DNA of 64,000 nt from Nansenia antarctica (GCA_963989245.1 OZ022344.1:65444900-65508899); one strand, 5' to 3'; shown: positions 12,072-23,328, counted from the first letter of the stretch. Program-made: numbers and translations. Notes: generated by a model not told the origin, from the sequence alone.

Positions 12072-15046
12072 ATGATGTCCGAGGCTATCGTCACGTTCCA
12101 GTCCCAGCTCTCAGGCGTCATGGAGACGGTGTTCAAAGCAGCCATGTACGAGATCACCAGACTGGTGGAGGACAGCTTCCTGGAGGAGGTGTCCCGCGGC
12201 CGGGAGCAGGTCGAGTCCCTGAAGAAGCGACTCCAGTGGTCTGAGAACAAACACCGGGAGAAGGACCGGGGAGAGGGGGGAGGCCGGAGGGGGGGGAGGT
12301 GTGTGGACTGCGGGAGAGGAGCAGGAGCCCCCGGCGAGGAAGCGGGAGACAAATCCTCATCATCAGCATCACAAACCGGTGAGAGGAAAGAATAAGATTA
12401 GAAATACCCCCAGGCTGCTTTCTTTGTATTGTACCCCCCCCCCCTTCTCCTCTTGTGAACACGCGTTGGAAAGCATTGAGGGTGATCAAGATGAAGTGCC
12501 TCTCAAATACTCTTAAGAGGGCTTCCTCTCCTCACATCATTCCCTTCAGGTGTGATGGGTGAAAGGCCTTTTTTAAAGTATTTTTTTTTTTAGTGGGACA
12601 GTCTCTTTTTTCCCCCATTTGCATTTGATAGAGATAGTGAAGAAAGTCAGGAAAGTAAGGAGGAGAGGGTGTGTGTCAGCAGGGCACGGGCCGGATTCAA
12701 ACCCCTACGGACATGGCCCATATGTGTGCACTGTAGGCCGTGGTGCTAGACCACTGGACCACCCCAGGCCACTTGATGGATAAACACCCGGGGTGAATGC
12801 ACATGCCATACCCAGTTGGTGTGTGACTTGAAATGAGTGAGAATATGAGACGAGGAAAGGAAGCCACTGAAGTGCGTCCATGATTTCCACCATACCAAAC
12901 AAACCCATCTCACTAACCTCTAGGCTACCTGCTGCCCATGCCCCTGCCAGAAATCAATGCAAAAGTCAATGCAAAAGTTCACCATGTAAAAAAAATAAAA
13001 ACCACCAACAATATACATGACCCTGCATGAAATGAGAGCAGGGGAGTGTTCCATCAACCTCTCTAAAGGAAAATCCAGGCTTATTTTTTAAGCCAGGAGT
13101 TTTTGACAAGTCTCATGAGACTTATGACAATAAGCCTGGATTTTCTTTTAGCAACGTTGCTGGAATACCCCCCAGTATGGTGACCTGTGTTTGTTTACCT
13201 GTGGCCAGGTATGGGGAGGGGGCGTGGCCTGAAGCAGGAGAGAGTTCCTGAGGAGGAGTGGAACAGCTGCGGGGGCGTAGCAGAGGACACGCCCTTCCAT
13301 GAGCTAGACGAGACCAGGGCCACAAGTCCTATGAGGACACCTGAGGTAGGTGACACGTGTGTTTACTCTCAGACGTGGCCGTTACCTTAGCCATAGTAGC
13401 AGTGTTCTAAAATAATTGCCTGATATCAACTCACAGCTTGAGCTTGGACACAGTCCGTTTCACTGCTCCTACATGTTCATTTTATCCAATCTAAACAAGC
13501 AGGGTTTCATTTGGTCATCAGTTAATCACTGGTTGGAATGTGGTATACCCCCGCAACCTAACGATTGCTGGCCGACCCTAACAACAATCTTTGTTTATCT
13601 GTTTGTCTGTCTGTCAGTCCACAGACGTTGGTAGCGAAAAGCTGGACACACTGCTCAAGGAGGAGGCTCTCCACATTACACCAGACGGTGCTGAGCTTCA
13701 AGGGAGATGGGGTGTGTGTCTGGATGGTGAGTTTACCACTGAGTTTACCACTGTTGCATTATGTCCTATTGAATTTAATATGATTTTTTTTACTACAGTT
13801 ATAGTAATAGTCACACTATTGTTTCAACTGCTGTGTTTACCTCTTTACACTTTCAGGAGCCGAGGGTTCAGACGTTTCTGGACCCAGTAAGAGTTTCAAT
13901 GAGCAGGAGTTGCAGCAGTGCCGGGACGACTGGGGGTCTGGTCTGGACCAGGGACCAGAACAGGACCCAGAGGGAAACCCAACAGACCCTACTGAGCCAC
14001 TCTACCGGGCCCGTTACAGTATGGAGGACCTAGCTGGGTTTGAGAAGACTAGCTATGGAGGGGGACATTTATTAGACATGGGAGGGCTGGACGGGCTCCC
14101 GGGCTCTCCCTCTCGCCTGGGTGGGCCGCTGGGTTACGGAGCCGCCGGTCACTTCCAGGTGGACCTGGCGGGGTCTGAGGGGGCCGACCATCGCTCCCAC
14201 GTGCCCAGCTCCCATCGTGGCCGGCGGGGCACCCATGGGGAGCGAGTGACCCCCGCCTCTGGATCCCCCCAGGGTAACACAGAGGTCGGAGACCTGAACT
14301 GCCTCTTGATCAACGAGGAGGGGTACCTGCAGGACTCGAGCGCCTTGTACCCCGAACACCGGTTGACCGAGTCGGGCAGCAGGGTCAGCCACAGGGGGCC
14401 GACTGTCCACTCTGGAGACCAAACCCAGGACAACACACAAGGCCTCTACGGTGCCGGAGTACCATTCAGCCACTCGCTCAACCTGGGAGATCGATTACAG
14501 GAGCAGGGAGGTGGGAGAGTAGGGCGACGGCTCACCTGTAATCAGTGCTCCATGACCTTCTCCGACTCTGGCTCCCTCAAGGCCCACAGGCAGACACACA
14601 GAGTAGGCCAGGGGCCACCCTACTCCTGCAACCAGTGCGGTAAGACCTTCACCCAAGCCTGCAACCTCAAAGTCCACCAGCGCATCCACTCCGCAGAGGG
14701 CCTCCACCTCTGCAGCCACTGCGGGAAGGGCTTCGCCTCCTTCTCCGACCTGAAGAGGCACAAGTGCAGCCACACGGTGGACAAGCCCTACTGCTGCTCT
14801 CTCTGTGGGAACAAGTTCAGCCGTCTGTGGAACCTGAAGCTCCACCGGCGTATCCACACGCAGGAGAAACCACACCGCTGCAGCCTGTGTGACAAGAGCT
14901 TCACCCGGGCAGACATTCTCAAGGTCCATCTGCGTACCCACACCGGGGAGAGACCGTACTGCTGCGCCATCTGTGGCCTGAGCTTCAAGCGTCTGGATCA
15001 TCTTAAATCTCACCAGCGCAAGCACCGGCCGGATCTCCAGAGCTGA
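12072..15046 (+). CDS. ZNF2: six-finger C2H2 zinc-finger protein
   Basis: Probable nuclear sequence-specific DNA-binding protein. Four exons: 12072-12378, 13209-13345, 13618-13726 and 13857-15046, phases 1, 0, 1; donors GTGAGA, GTAGGT, GTGAGT; all acceptors end in CAG. The joined frame is 1743 nt, 580 aa. Exon 1 begins MMSEAIVTFQSQLSGVMETV and continues as an amphipathic coiled-coil region, then a RGGRCVDCG segment also present in ZNF3. Exon 2 contains GLKQE followed by EEEW, again matching ZNF3. Exon 4 is a long low-complexity linker and then six C2H2 fingers at residues about 410-575 with CxxC and HxxxH spacing intact. A second ATG lies one codon after the first. The gene is divergent from ZNF1. 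No binding specificity or symbol can be assigned. Confidence 0.88.
12575..12772 (-). mobile_element. tRNA-derived SINE, minus strand
   Basis: Minus-strand reading gives a box A-like GTGGTCCAGTGGTCTAGCA and a box B-like GGTTTGAATCC, then a body that ends in an A-rich tail around 12575-12592. A related copy lies at 37563-37790. It is in ZNF2 intron 1. Confidence 0.7.
13040..13173. mobile_element. MITE, GGGGTATTCCATCAACG family, copy 1
   Basis: The two halves are inverted: GGGGAGTGTTCCATCAACC, AAAGGAAAATCCAGGCTTA on the left and TAAGCCTGGATTTTC, GCTGGAATACCCCCC on the right. It lies in ZNF2 intron 1. Related copies are at 53183-53275 and 53919-54080, and an end fragment is at about 11036. Confidence 0.75.
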
Positions 15047-16065
15047 GCAACCATGCAAAAGAAATCAATTCTTCAGACTGAAGAAATCAAAATGTGTTTA
15101 TTCTGATGGTATGCCTTATGTTATGAGACATACATGTTTTTTTGTTTTGTTTTGTTTACATATAATGATCAAGCCAACCTTCGCTCACCAATTGCCAATG
15201 AATTCTGGAATACTCACCACCTGGAGTGCCAAGTGTTTTATGTGGTGTTTACCTAGCAACAATACTTTTTTGGCTACAAAATGAAACATCATCATGTATG
15301 CATTTTTGGTGAATCAAGTCGCCCGTGGCACTCTGGAATGACTCAACACTAAATGAGTTAAACAAAATACAGTCACACGCGTTGTGTTTGCGTCAAGCTT
15401 CCGTTTGTTTTATTTCCGATGCCTTCCCGTCACTCACCATGTTATAACCATATATTTTCTTGTACATAATGGTTTTGAATTGTATGGAACAGAAGTCCTG
15501 TACCAGAATAGCAGTAATCTGAGAAGTGTTTGTAGTGCTTTTCTGTTCTTTTGTTTGTTTATAAAAGGTATTACTCTCATACTGTCAACTGTCTAAATTG
15601 ATTTCTCTCATTATTAAAGAAAGGAAGAACATGGAAATTTACATTTTATTGAAAGAAAAAAAAAATGTTACATTGAGTAATTTATTAAAAAAAGATTTTG
15701 TGAACAGATTTTGTGTCTTAACTAATATTCACCCATAACGAACTGATGGGTTACTACAACTACATCTTCAGCTCAAATGTTCACCAAAACCAAATCAATG
15801 TGTATTTGTCATAAAAGGTTTTGACATTCAGATTTATTTTAGATCATTTAAGTATCGGGGTTGAAAGAAACATGTTGCAGCAACATTTTCCACCATTTTT
15901 ATTTTTATCATGTGTCCCTTGTAGTGGACATCGGGACATTGATCACAGAATATAATGATGTAATGTAATGATTGCATTCATTTTGATGTGGATTTTTGTT
16001 AAAATTATTTTAACTAACCCTAACATTATTGTACGTAGCCCCCCTGGGGTTTCTACATGGTAGTA
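15047..16065. other. ZNF2 3' flank, no further gene
   Basis: AT-rich sequence downstream of the ZNF2 stop codon; part of it is presumably 3' UTR. A stretch at about 15205-15350 (ACTCACCACCTGGAGTGCCA and following) resembles 8215-8340 in a ZNF1 intron, suggesting an old dispersed repeat. No other gene is visible. Confidence 0.5.
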
Positions 16066-16440
16066 AAAATATATTTAATGTGTGAATCCGTTCCCTCGAT
16101 TTAGTAAATCTGTTCCCTCGGTTTAGTAATCCGTTCCCTTGGTTTAGTAATTCTTTCCCTCGGTTTAGTAATTCGTTCCCTCGGTTTAGTAATTTGTTAG
16201 GGTTAGGGTTAGGCCCTACGATCCAGAACAGTCACAAGGATTCTAACCCTAATCCTTGCGATCGTTCTGGCTCGTAGGGCCTAACCCTAACAAATTACTA
16301 AACCGAGGGAACGGATTACTAAACCGAGGGAACAAATTACTAAACCGAGGGAACGGATTCACACATCAAATAACATTTTTCTATTATTCACACATCAAAT
16401 AACATTTGTCTATTATTCACACATCAAATACCTTTTTTCT
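16066..16440. repeat. Foldback structure with internal 21-22-bp tandem repeats
   Basis: The left arm (about 16066-16228) contains about six copies of a GTTCCCTCGGTTTAGTAAT unit, then TTAGGGTTAGGGTTAGGCC. The right arm (about 16264-16377) is its inverted copy with about three units (ATTACTAAACCGAGGGAAC) after GGGCCTAACCCTAACA. The arms have unequal repeat numbers. Three copies of a unit containing ATTCACACATCAAATA follow, to 16440. This is a palindromic, possibly mobile structure with no coding content. Confidence 0.8.
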
Positions 16441-16616
16441 ATTATTGCACTCTGTTTAAGAGAGGTTTCTACGGAAGCGCATTGCGTTCACAAAAAAAAC
16501 AAAAACTAATTAGGAGATCTCAGGATCTTGTAATTAGGAGATAGTATCTAAGTAAAATGTTTTGGGTGAACGCAATGCGCTTCCGTAGAAACCTCTCTTA
16601 AACAGAGTGCAATAAT
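16441..16616. repeat. Perfect 50-bp inverted repeat, 76-bp spacer
   Basis: Bases 16441-16490 and 16567-16616 are exact reverse complements over 50 bp. The arms include CGGAAGCGCATTGCG, the same terminal wording as the neighbouring MITE at 16669-16839. The spacer contains AATTAGGAGAT motifs also shared with that MITE. It looks like a MITE that carries flanking sequence inverted on both sides. Confidence 0.9.
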
Positions 16617-16668
16617 GTTCATGAAATGAAAATAATTTGAACAGAAATCCACATGAAAATCATTATAT

Positions 16669-16839
16669 TAAAGCGCATTGCGTTCACCCCCCCCCCCCAA
16701 AAAATAGACTAATTACGAGATACGTATCTCCAAATTATGAGATCCTATCTCCTAATTAGGAGATATATATCCTAATTAAGAGATACGTGTCTCGTAATTA
16801 ATCCCCCCCAAAAAACTTTGGTGAACGCTATGCGCTTCC
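16669..16839. mobile_element. MITE with AAGCGCATTGCGTTCAC ends
   Basis: Left end AAGCGCATTGCGTTCAC and right end GTGAACGCTATGCGCTT are nearly perfect inverted repeats. The interior is built of short palindromic AATTAGGAGATA/TATCTCCTAATT motifs and C-runs. A right-end fragment recurs at 28701-28802 on the far side of the LINE. Confidence 0.75.
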
Positions 16840-16856
16840 GTAGAATACAGCTGTAG

Positions 16857-17613
16857 GCCCACATAGTCACACGCCTCCCGCCCAACCTGGATCCATACCA
16901 GTTCGCCTACAGAGCCCACAGGTCCACAGAGGACGCCATCGCGACGACTCTCCACTCCACTCTATCCCACCTGGAGAGGGGGAACAGCTACGCGAGACTG
17001 CTCTTTGTGGACTTCAGCTCTGCCTTCAACACCATCCTTCCAGACAGGCTAGTGACCAAACTACTAGACCTGGGACTATCACATTCCATCTGTGCATGGA
17101 TCAAGGACTTCCTGTCTGACCGCCCCCAGAGGGTGCGGGTGGGCTCCCACACCTCCACAGCCCTCAGACTCAGCACTGGGTCCCCCCAGGGCAGCGTGCT
17201 AAGCCCCATCCTCTATAACCTCTACACCTACGACTTCACCCCCGTCCACCCCAGCAACTCCATCATAAAGTTTGCAGACGACACCACCGTGGTGGGCTGC
17301 ATCTCGGGGGGGACGAGGCGGCGTACAGGGATGAGGTGGAGCAGCTGGGCAAGCTGTGCAAGGTTAACAACCTGCTGCTGAACCAGTCAAAGACCCAGGA
17401 AATCATCGTGGACTTCAGGAGGAAAAAATCTGAAGTCCAGCCCCTGCTCGTCGATGGAGGGAGCGTGGAGAGAGTCTCAACCCTCCGATTCCTGGGGGTG
17501 CACATACAGGATGACCTGTCCTGGAAGACCAACACAGCAGCCATCATCAAGAAGGCACAACAGCGGCTCTACTTCCTGAGAGTCCTCAGGAAATACCACC
17601 TCAAACAGGAGCT
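16857..17613 (+). mobile_element. LINE copy A, segment 1 (CR1/L2/Rex1-type RT)
   Basis: 5'-truncated non-LTR retrotransposon. The translation shows RT motifs: FVDFSSAFNTI, STGSPQGSVLSP, FADDTTVVG, then FLGVHIQDDLSW and KKAQQRLYFLR. The FADD catalytic motif is present. A G-run after ISGG is one base short, so the frame breaks at about 17310. The element stops at 17613 inside the RT C-terminal region because a Penelope-like element is inserted. It resumes at 21953 and again at 28453. The exact clade (L2, Rex1 or CR1) cannot be fixed by eye. Confidence 0.9.
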
Positions 17614-18142
17614 ACGGCCCTCTCCAAAGAATGCATCTCAGCTTTGTCAAAAGGTTTGTCATTCGCTCCCACTTACAGTGCTAATCAGTTTCAAACAAAA
17701 GTTGATCTTTTCAAATTCTATAGGAACTTACACTTAAAGGTGTGGTATAAGCAGAGCCCTTATAACATTGCTGACAGGTCTACATCCACTGAGCAGAGTT
17801 CTACACCCAGACCTTTGTTCAGACCAAAGTCTACATTTCACCCTATGACCAACAATGCATGTCTTAATGCCTTCACCAAAAAAGTGTCCCATGATGTAGA
17901 CAAGTTGTTTGACAACAGGAAAAAATCACACATGAACAATCTAACCAGAGAAGAAAGTAATGCCATTAAATTGTTGTCTGATAATGAAAATGTGATTGTT
18001 CGCAGTGCTGATAAAGGAGGTGCTGTTGTGGTATGGGGGAGAGAAAAATATGAACTGAAGGCCTACAGACAACTCAACGATGCAGAATACTATTCCCCAC
18101 TATCTTCCAACCCATTGGAGAAGATTAAATGTGAGTTGAGAG

Positions 18143-19888
18143 CACCGCTGGACTGGCCATACAATCTTTCTGCCCGCTGGCAGATGGGCCGCGCTAGTTT
18201 TGGGCCGGTCGGGCCGCCTTGGCCCCCCCCCCCCCAAAAAAAATAAAAATAAATAAATAAATAAATAGCGCGGCCCAAAATAGCGCGGCATCAACTAGCG
18301 CTGAATCAAGCGGCGGCCCCCGTTTATACTAACACATGGGCTGGCCCAATCACACACCTGCTGTCCATCGGCCCACTCCCCCACTCTGATCCCTCGGCCG
18401 ACAACCCAAGTACAGTGTCATGTCCGTAGATAAGATAGTGAAAGGGGGTGCCCAGAAAATTAGGGAGCAAAAAAGTAAGAAGCTAGCAGAGGATGCCTCA
18501 AAATGTCAGAAACTGACAGATATGTTCTCTGCATCGACTGTGGGGGCTAGGCCTACTACAGCTGCGGCTGCCACAGCAAAATCTTTACCGCTAACTAACG
18601 TTAGCACTGATGTGCCGTTAGCAATTGAGGAGGAGACAGAGGACACAGCTAGAGAGGTAAGCAATGTTGTTACTTGGTTTGACAAAAGCAAAGTTATGTT
18701 AGTCGCTTGCATTGGCCAGATTAAGGGAGCAGCAGCAGAGAATGTCTTATGACTTATGCTAACCCGTACAGGCAGCATGATTGCATTGCGCTTCACCAGG
18801 ACTTGGCTGGAATTCATGCACACACAGTGATCTCTCTCGTGGTGTAACGTTAGTGCTGCTTGGCTGTGGACTCTATAGCTAACGTTAGATGGGGGTGTTC
18901 TGCATTTTGTGACTTTCTATTTTGTTGCTAGCTAGCAAGTTGAGGTATCACTGTCACTGACAGAAATGCAATACCAACAATGGGTGTTAATAATACTTTT
19001 TATTTGAAAATCAAAATATTTAAAAAAAAATCTACACTAGCCTAGTTCAGAACTAATGAATGCTTTTTATTGCATGGAGAAATAAAACTCATGCAGTCTG
19101 CAACCCAATAATGTTGTCTTGCAACCTTCCATTTGAAATGACTGGGCTTCTGGTGTAACATAATGCAATCATGCAGCCTGTGTGTACATGTAAATGAGAA
19201 CTTTGCTGATTTTGACAACCAGTTAGTTTACTTCTCTGTCCATGTCTTGTTGAACCAGGTTGAGCTGGAGAGAGAAAAAGATGAAACAGAGGAAACAGAG
19301 TGCCACGTTCAGGACTTCAATTACTTTGCCTGTCCTGAGCCTTCCATGCTAGATCACTTTTTAGATTACCACCCTCAGCAGAGAACCAAAAATACAGCGG
19401 CACAAAAGTATTTCACATGTGCAGATGGCACCAGTAGGAAGTGGCTCACATATTGCGAAGAACAGCATACATTGTTTTGTTTTGTCTGTATGGCATTTGG
19501 CAATAGCACTGACCCCAGAAAATGTATTACTGGAATGACAGGATGGAGACGTGCGCAACATAATGTTGAGGAGCATGAAAAGAGTGCTACACACCGAAAG
19601 TGTGCTGAAGCCTATTTTCTAAGAAGTAGAAAAGGAGATATCCAGAGCAAGTTTGCTGGCAGTCAGATGTCTGCTCATAGGCAGCAAGTAAGAAAGAAAC
19701 GCCAGGTTTTGGAGTGTGTTGTGGATGTGGTGAAGGTGATAGGCAAGAGGGGCTTGAGCTACATAGGGGGTTTTACAAATGGTATATTCAACAGACTGCC
19801 AGCATGTTGATCGGCGGTGTCGGACCGATTGTGTTGGGCCGGTCTGAGCCACATGGCAGGGCCTAATTTTTGTCCCAGTCCAGCCCTG
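18143..19888 (+). mobile_element. hAT element 1, internally deleted
   Basis: Perfect 8-bp target duplication GTTGAGAG at 18135-18142 and 19889-19896. The ends are CACCGCTGGACTGG and, inverted, CAGGGCTGGACTGG. An 8-bp duplication and CAGRG ends are diagnostic of hAT. The 1746-bp element holds only the N-terminal part of a transposase and has no catalytic domain, so it is non-autonomous. It sits inside the Penelope-like element. Confidence 0.93.
18420..19810 (+). pseudogene. hAT transposase, N-terminal TTF/BED-like part only
   Basis: Two exons fit: 18420-18656 (79 codons, lysine-rich start, ending before donor GTAAGC) and 19259-19810 (acceptor CCAG, phase 0). Exon 2 carries a TTF-type zinc-finger region: KYFTCADGTSRKWLTYCEE, LFCFVCMAFG, WRRAQHNVEEHEKS, THRKCAEAY. 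This is the N-terminal DNA-binding part of ZMYM1/DUF4371-like hAT transposases. The frame ends shortly after ISYIGG-like sequence, next to the right terminal repeat, so the RNase H-like catalytic core and dimerisation domain are deleted. It could still encode a DNA-binding repressor fragment, but there is no evidence for that. Confidence 0.75.
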
Positions 19889-21840
19889 GTTGAGAGTCAT
19901 TGTTGATCATGCTATGGAGGAAGAGTGGATATCTAAGCAGGAAGGTGACTACCTTCCACCTGCCTTTCCTAGGTTGGCTGTTTTTTACATGCTGCCCAAG
20001 GTCCACAAGGATGCCACCAACCCTCCAGGAAGGCCCATTATCAGCAACAATGATACCATCTCAGAGCCGGCTTCAAAGTATGTTGATCACTACATCAAGC
20101 CTTTTGTATCCAATCTACCCTCTTTTCTCCAAGATACCACTCACACACTCAACAAGCTAAACACTCTCACAGAGCTGGACTCATGCTACATGGTCTGTAT
20201 GGATGTTGAATCCTTGTACAGTAATATCATCCACCGTGAAGGGTTGGAGGCCCTGAAACACTATCTCCAGAGTAGGCCAGATGAAATGATGCCCCCTACT
20301 GACTTCCTGATCCAACTGACAGAGTGGACTTTAAACAATAATGTTTTCTTCTTCCAGGACAAACTCTACCGGCAACAGAAAGGAACTGCCATGGGTGCTT
20401 GCTTCGCCCCCAACTACGCCAACCTATATCTGGGACTGTGGGAAGATAACTTTATACTCAGCACTGCAAACCCCTTTCATAATATGATTAAATGGTATGG
20501 CAGATACATTGATGACATTTTATTGTTTTTTTCGGGGTCAGAAGAAGAATTGCTACTGTTCCACAAGTATGTCAACTCCACAAATGAGAACATCAGATTG
20601 AGTATTGATTACAGTCAAACAGAAATTAATTTCCTTGATTTAAAAATCATCAAAACTGACAAAGGGTCACTTCATACCACTATTTACAGAAAGACCACAG
20701 ACCGCAACACCATCCTTAGAGCGGATAGTTTTCACCCCTCCAGCTTGATCAAAAATATACCATTTGGGCAATTCCAAAGGCTGCAGCGCATCTGTGACAG
20801 GAAAGAGGATTTTGAGGAAAAGGCATGTGATATGCATCAAAGGTTCCAACAACGGGGCTACCAACCCAGCCTTCTTGATCAATCCCTCACCAAAACCAAA
20901 GCTCTGGAGAGAGCTAACCTCCTCAGACCATCACACCGAGCCCAAAAACCCAAACAGATCTATTTTGTCACTCGATACAGCAGGGAGGCGGCTCGCATCA
21001 ACAACATCATAAAAAAGAACTGGAGCATCATAGAAAGTGACCCAGCTTTGCATGATGCACTCCCAGAGCCCCCGTCTGTCTCATACCGATGCGCACCCAC
21101 CCTCAAGGACAAACTGGTGCGTAGTGACATGGTGCCTAAAACCAAACAGCATTGGCTATCAGCCCCCGAAGGCCATTACCAGTGTGGACACTGCAATTAT
21201 TGTCAACACATGATCAGAACCAAGCACTTCACAGATACAAGTGGCTTCAGGTACCAGCTAAAGTATTTTTCCAACTGCAACACAACATATGTTGTTTACA
21301 GGCTGGAATGTGGATGTGGTTGCTTCTATGTGGGACGCACTAAGCGTAGACTGAGGGACAGATTCGCAGAGCATGTTTATGCCATCAGAACATCCAATGA
21401 CCAATATCCTATGGCTAAGCATTACCAACAGGCTGGCCATAGCAGCCCCAGTTCTTTAAAAGTGGTGGTTCTGGAAGTGGTCCACTGCTCTCGCAGAGGA
21501 GGGGACAGGCTCAAACTGCTCCTACAAAGGGAAACATTTTGGATTTTTAAACTCAATGCCATGGTTTCCCCTGGGTTAAATGAAGAAATTGATTATTCTC
21601 CATTTCTGTAATTTGTGTATGGCCATACAGCTGTTTTTAATTTAGTTTTGACATTGTTTTCAATCATATCTGTATATTCTGGTGTTTGATTTTATTGTAC
21701 ATAATTGGTGTTTCATGGTACATATTTACCTGTATAACCCATGTTGACCACTAGGGTAGTCACCTCCACCCATTGATTATGATGTCACTTCCACTCATTG
21801 TCTTCATAAGTGAAATGTTTGTACCAGTACTCCATGTGCC

Positions 21841-21870
21841 CTGAGGAAGGTCAGAAGACCGCAACGCGTC
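21841..21870 (+). ncRNA. Degenerate hammerhead-ribozyme-like motif in the Penelope-like 3' end
   Basis: The order CTGAGGA, stem GGTC-AGAA-GACC, GCAAC, GCGTC matches the hammerhead layout CUGAUGA, stem II, GAAAC, cleavage strand. Hammerheads are known in Penelope-like elements. Two conserved core positions differ (CUGAGGA instead of CUGAUGA, GCAAC instead of GAAAC), so self-cleavage is unlikely. Best read as a decayed ribozyme. Confidence 0.5.
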
Positions 21871-21952
21871 GGCATAGCCACTCCTAATAAAGGCTTTTTA
21901 ATTTTTCTACAATAAGAGTGCCTTGGTTCCCCTTTTTTCTCAAACAGGAGCT

Positions 21953-22454
21953 GCTAGTGACCTTCTACCGCTGCACAGTGGAGAGCATCCTCACCTACTG
22001 CATCTGCGTGTGGTTCTCCAGCTGCACAGCCGCAGAGAGGAATGCGCTACAGAGAGTCGTGAGATCGGCCCAGAAGATCACCGGCGCCCCCCTCCCCTCT
22101 CTGGAAGAGCTGTACAACACACGCTGCCTCAGGAAGGCCTCCAAGATCTCCAGAGACCCATCCCACCCTGGGTACGAACACTTTGCTCGGCTGCCCTCGA
22201 ACAGGCGGTTCAGGACCATGTTCGCAAGGACAAACAGACTGAAGCTCAGCTTCTACCCCAGGGCCATCAAGTTCCTGAACACAGCAAAGACCTAGGTTCT
22301 GGGCCCTGGACAGTCTGGACGGATTGATGGCAGCTGCTGGATTGAAATCAGGTGTAATGCTGAGGCACAAATGTGTACATTTCAAGCCTGCAAACTGCGA
22401 CACTTTAAATGAATGTGCAATAACACTATGTGCAATATGACAACCCTAGGGTAC
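21953..22454 (+). mobile_element. LINE copy A, segment 2 (RT C-terminus and 3' UTR)
   Basis: Continues segment 1 after the Penelope-like insertion: FYRCTVESILTYCICVWF, LEELYNTRCLRKASKI, DPSHPGYEHFARL, ending with a stop at about 22293. The 3' UTR follows (GCAAACTGCGACACTTTAAA, ATATGACAACCCTAGG). It is cut at 22454 by the BEL/Pao element and resumes at 28453. Confidence 0.9.
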
Positions 22455-22858
22455 TGTTTGGCTAATCCATGGGAGGGTTCATTTGGGGGTTATGTTATTT
22501 GTTGTTGGTGATTGGTTAAAAGTATGCATGAGTGGAGTGATTGGTTAGATAGAAATGGGGGCGGGCTTAATGAGTGTGATCTGAGAGACAGGGGAGAAGG
22601 GAGATCAGTTGTATAGAGAGATGGGAGTTGGTAAGTTGAGTTCTGTATGATTGTGTAGTTTGTTAAATCTTTTCTGTTAGTTTGTTCACTGTTGTTTATT
22701 TACGTGTACTAATATCAATGTATTGTGTTCAGTTTTACAATCTGTTTATTAGAGGAAGAAGGAAACCAAACCGAATTGTGTCAGTCTCATCATTTCACCC
22801 GTACTGCCGGAGCAAGCAGAAGATTCACCATTCAGCTAACTAGAGGGAGAGCTGAACA
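22455..22858 (+). repeat. BEL/Pao 5' LTR
   Basis: 404 bp, TG...CA ends, same length as the 3' LTR and with no difference that I can find by reading. Confidence 0.93.
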
Positions 22859-23020
22859 ATTGTAAAACACCCGCTGACGACCGCAGGAGGACGGACCGTC
22901 AGTTAGCTAAGGAATACAAGCCCGGTTGGACGCAACAGAAGCTCCGGGAGGACAAGGATCCATTCACCGGAGATAAGAGCAAGCTAAAGCCTGGTCAGGT
23001 TAGTGACGCAGCCGCCAGCT

Positions 23021-23328
23021 GGCAACGGAGCCGCGGCGCCCGCAACTGTAGCTAACTAGCCACTTGCTAGCCAGCGTAGCATTAGCAAACTAAGCTAGCG
23101 TTAGCCCTGTTGTCAAGTAGAGCAGCAGGCACGCGGTAGAGCTTATAGCACTCAAAGCTACAGCTAACTAGGCCGGCAACGGAGCCGTGGCGCCCGCGAC
23201 CGTAGCTAACTAGCCACTTGCTAGCCAGCGTAGCATTAGCAAACTAAGCTAGCGTTAGCCTTGTTGTCGCAATAGCGCACAGGCACGCGGTAGAGCTTAT
23301 AGCACTCAAAGCTACAGCTAGCTAGGCA
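23021..23328 (+). repeat. 154-bp tandem duplication in the BEL leader
   Basis: Two copies starting GGCAACGGAGCC at 23021 and 23175 in the untranslated leader, both rich in GCTAGC/GTTAGC motifs. They differ at several positions. Confidence 0.85.

Larger units (their letters stand above)
17614..21611 (+). pseudogene. Penelope-like RT/GIY-YIG protein, split by a hAT insertion
   Basis: Retroelement protein for target-primed reverse transcription. The upstream part is 17614-18142 (about 176 codons; includes RSADKGGAVVVW). The downstream part is 19897-21611. The hAT plus one copy of its target duplication is 1754 bp, and subtracting it puts the two parts in the same frame. RT motifs seen downstream: FYMLPKVHKD, GRPIISNND, MDVESLYSNI, KGTAMGACFAPNYANLYLG, YIDDILLFF, NFLDLKI. 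After a CGHCNYC cysteine cluster comes the GIY-YIG endonuclease (YVVYRLECG, FYVGRTKRRLRDRFAEH). The N terminus is missing and the hAT adds stops, so this copy cannot make the full protein. The cysteine motif would fit Neptune-like families, but that is a guess. Confidence 0.9.
17614..21938 (+). mobile_element. Penelope-like element (GIY-YIG type), 5'-truncated
   Basis: The insertion is bounded by a 14-bp direct repeat CTCAAACAGGAGCT (17600-17613 and 21939-21952) lying in the LINE RT gene. This is direct proof of insertion. It contains one long RT plus GIY-YIG reading frame, split by a hAT insertion, then about 325 bp of 3' sequence with a hammerhead-like motif and an AATAAA. The frame is open from the very first base with no start codon, so the 5' end is truncated. 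Variable-length target duplications are usual for this class. Confidence 0.93.

Noticed and set aside
16197..16225. Interstitial telomere
   Set aside because: Only two or three TTAGGG-like units are present, and they are part of a foldback arm.
19163..19810. Host zinc-finger gene (ZMYM1-like)
   Set aside because: It lies inside hAT ends with a perfect 8-bp duplication and stops at the element's edge, so it is a truncated transposase.
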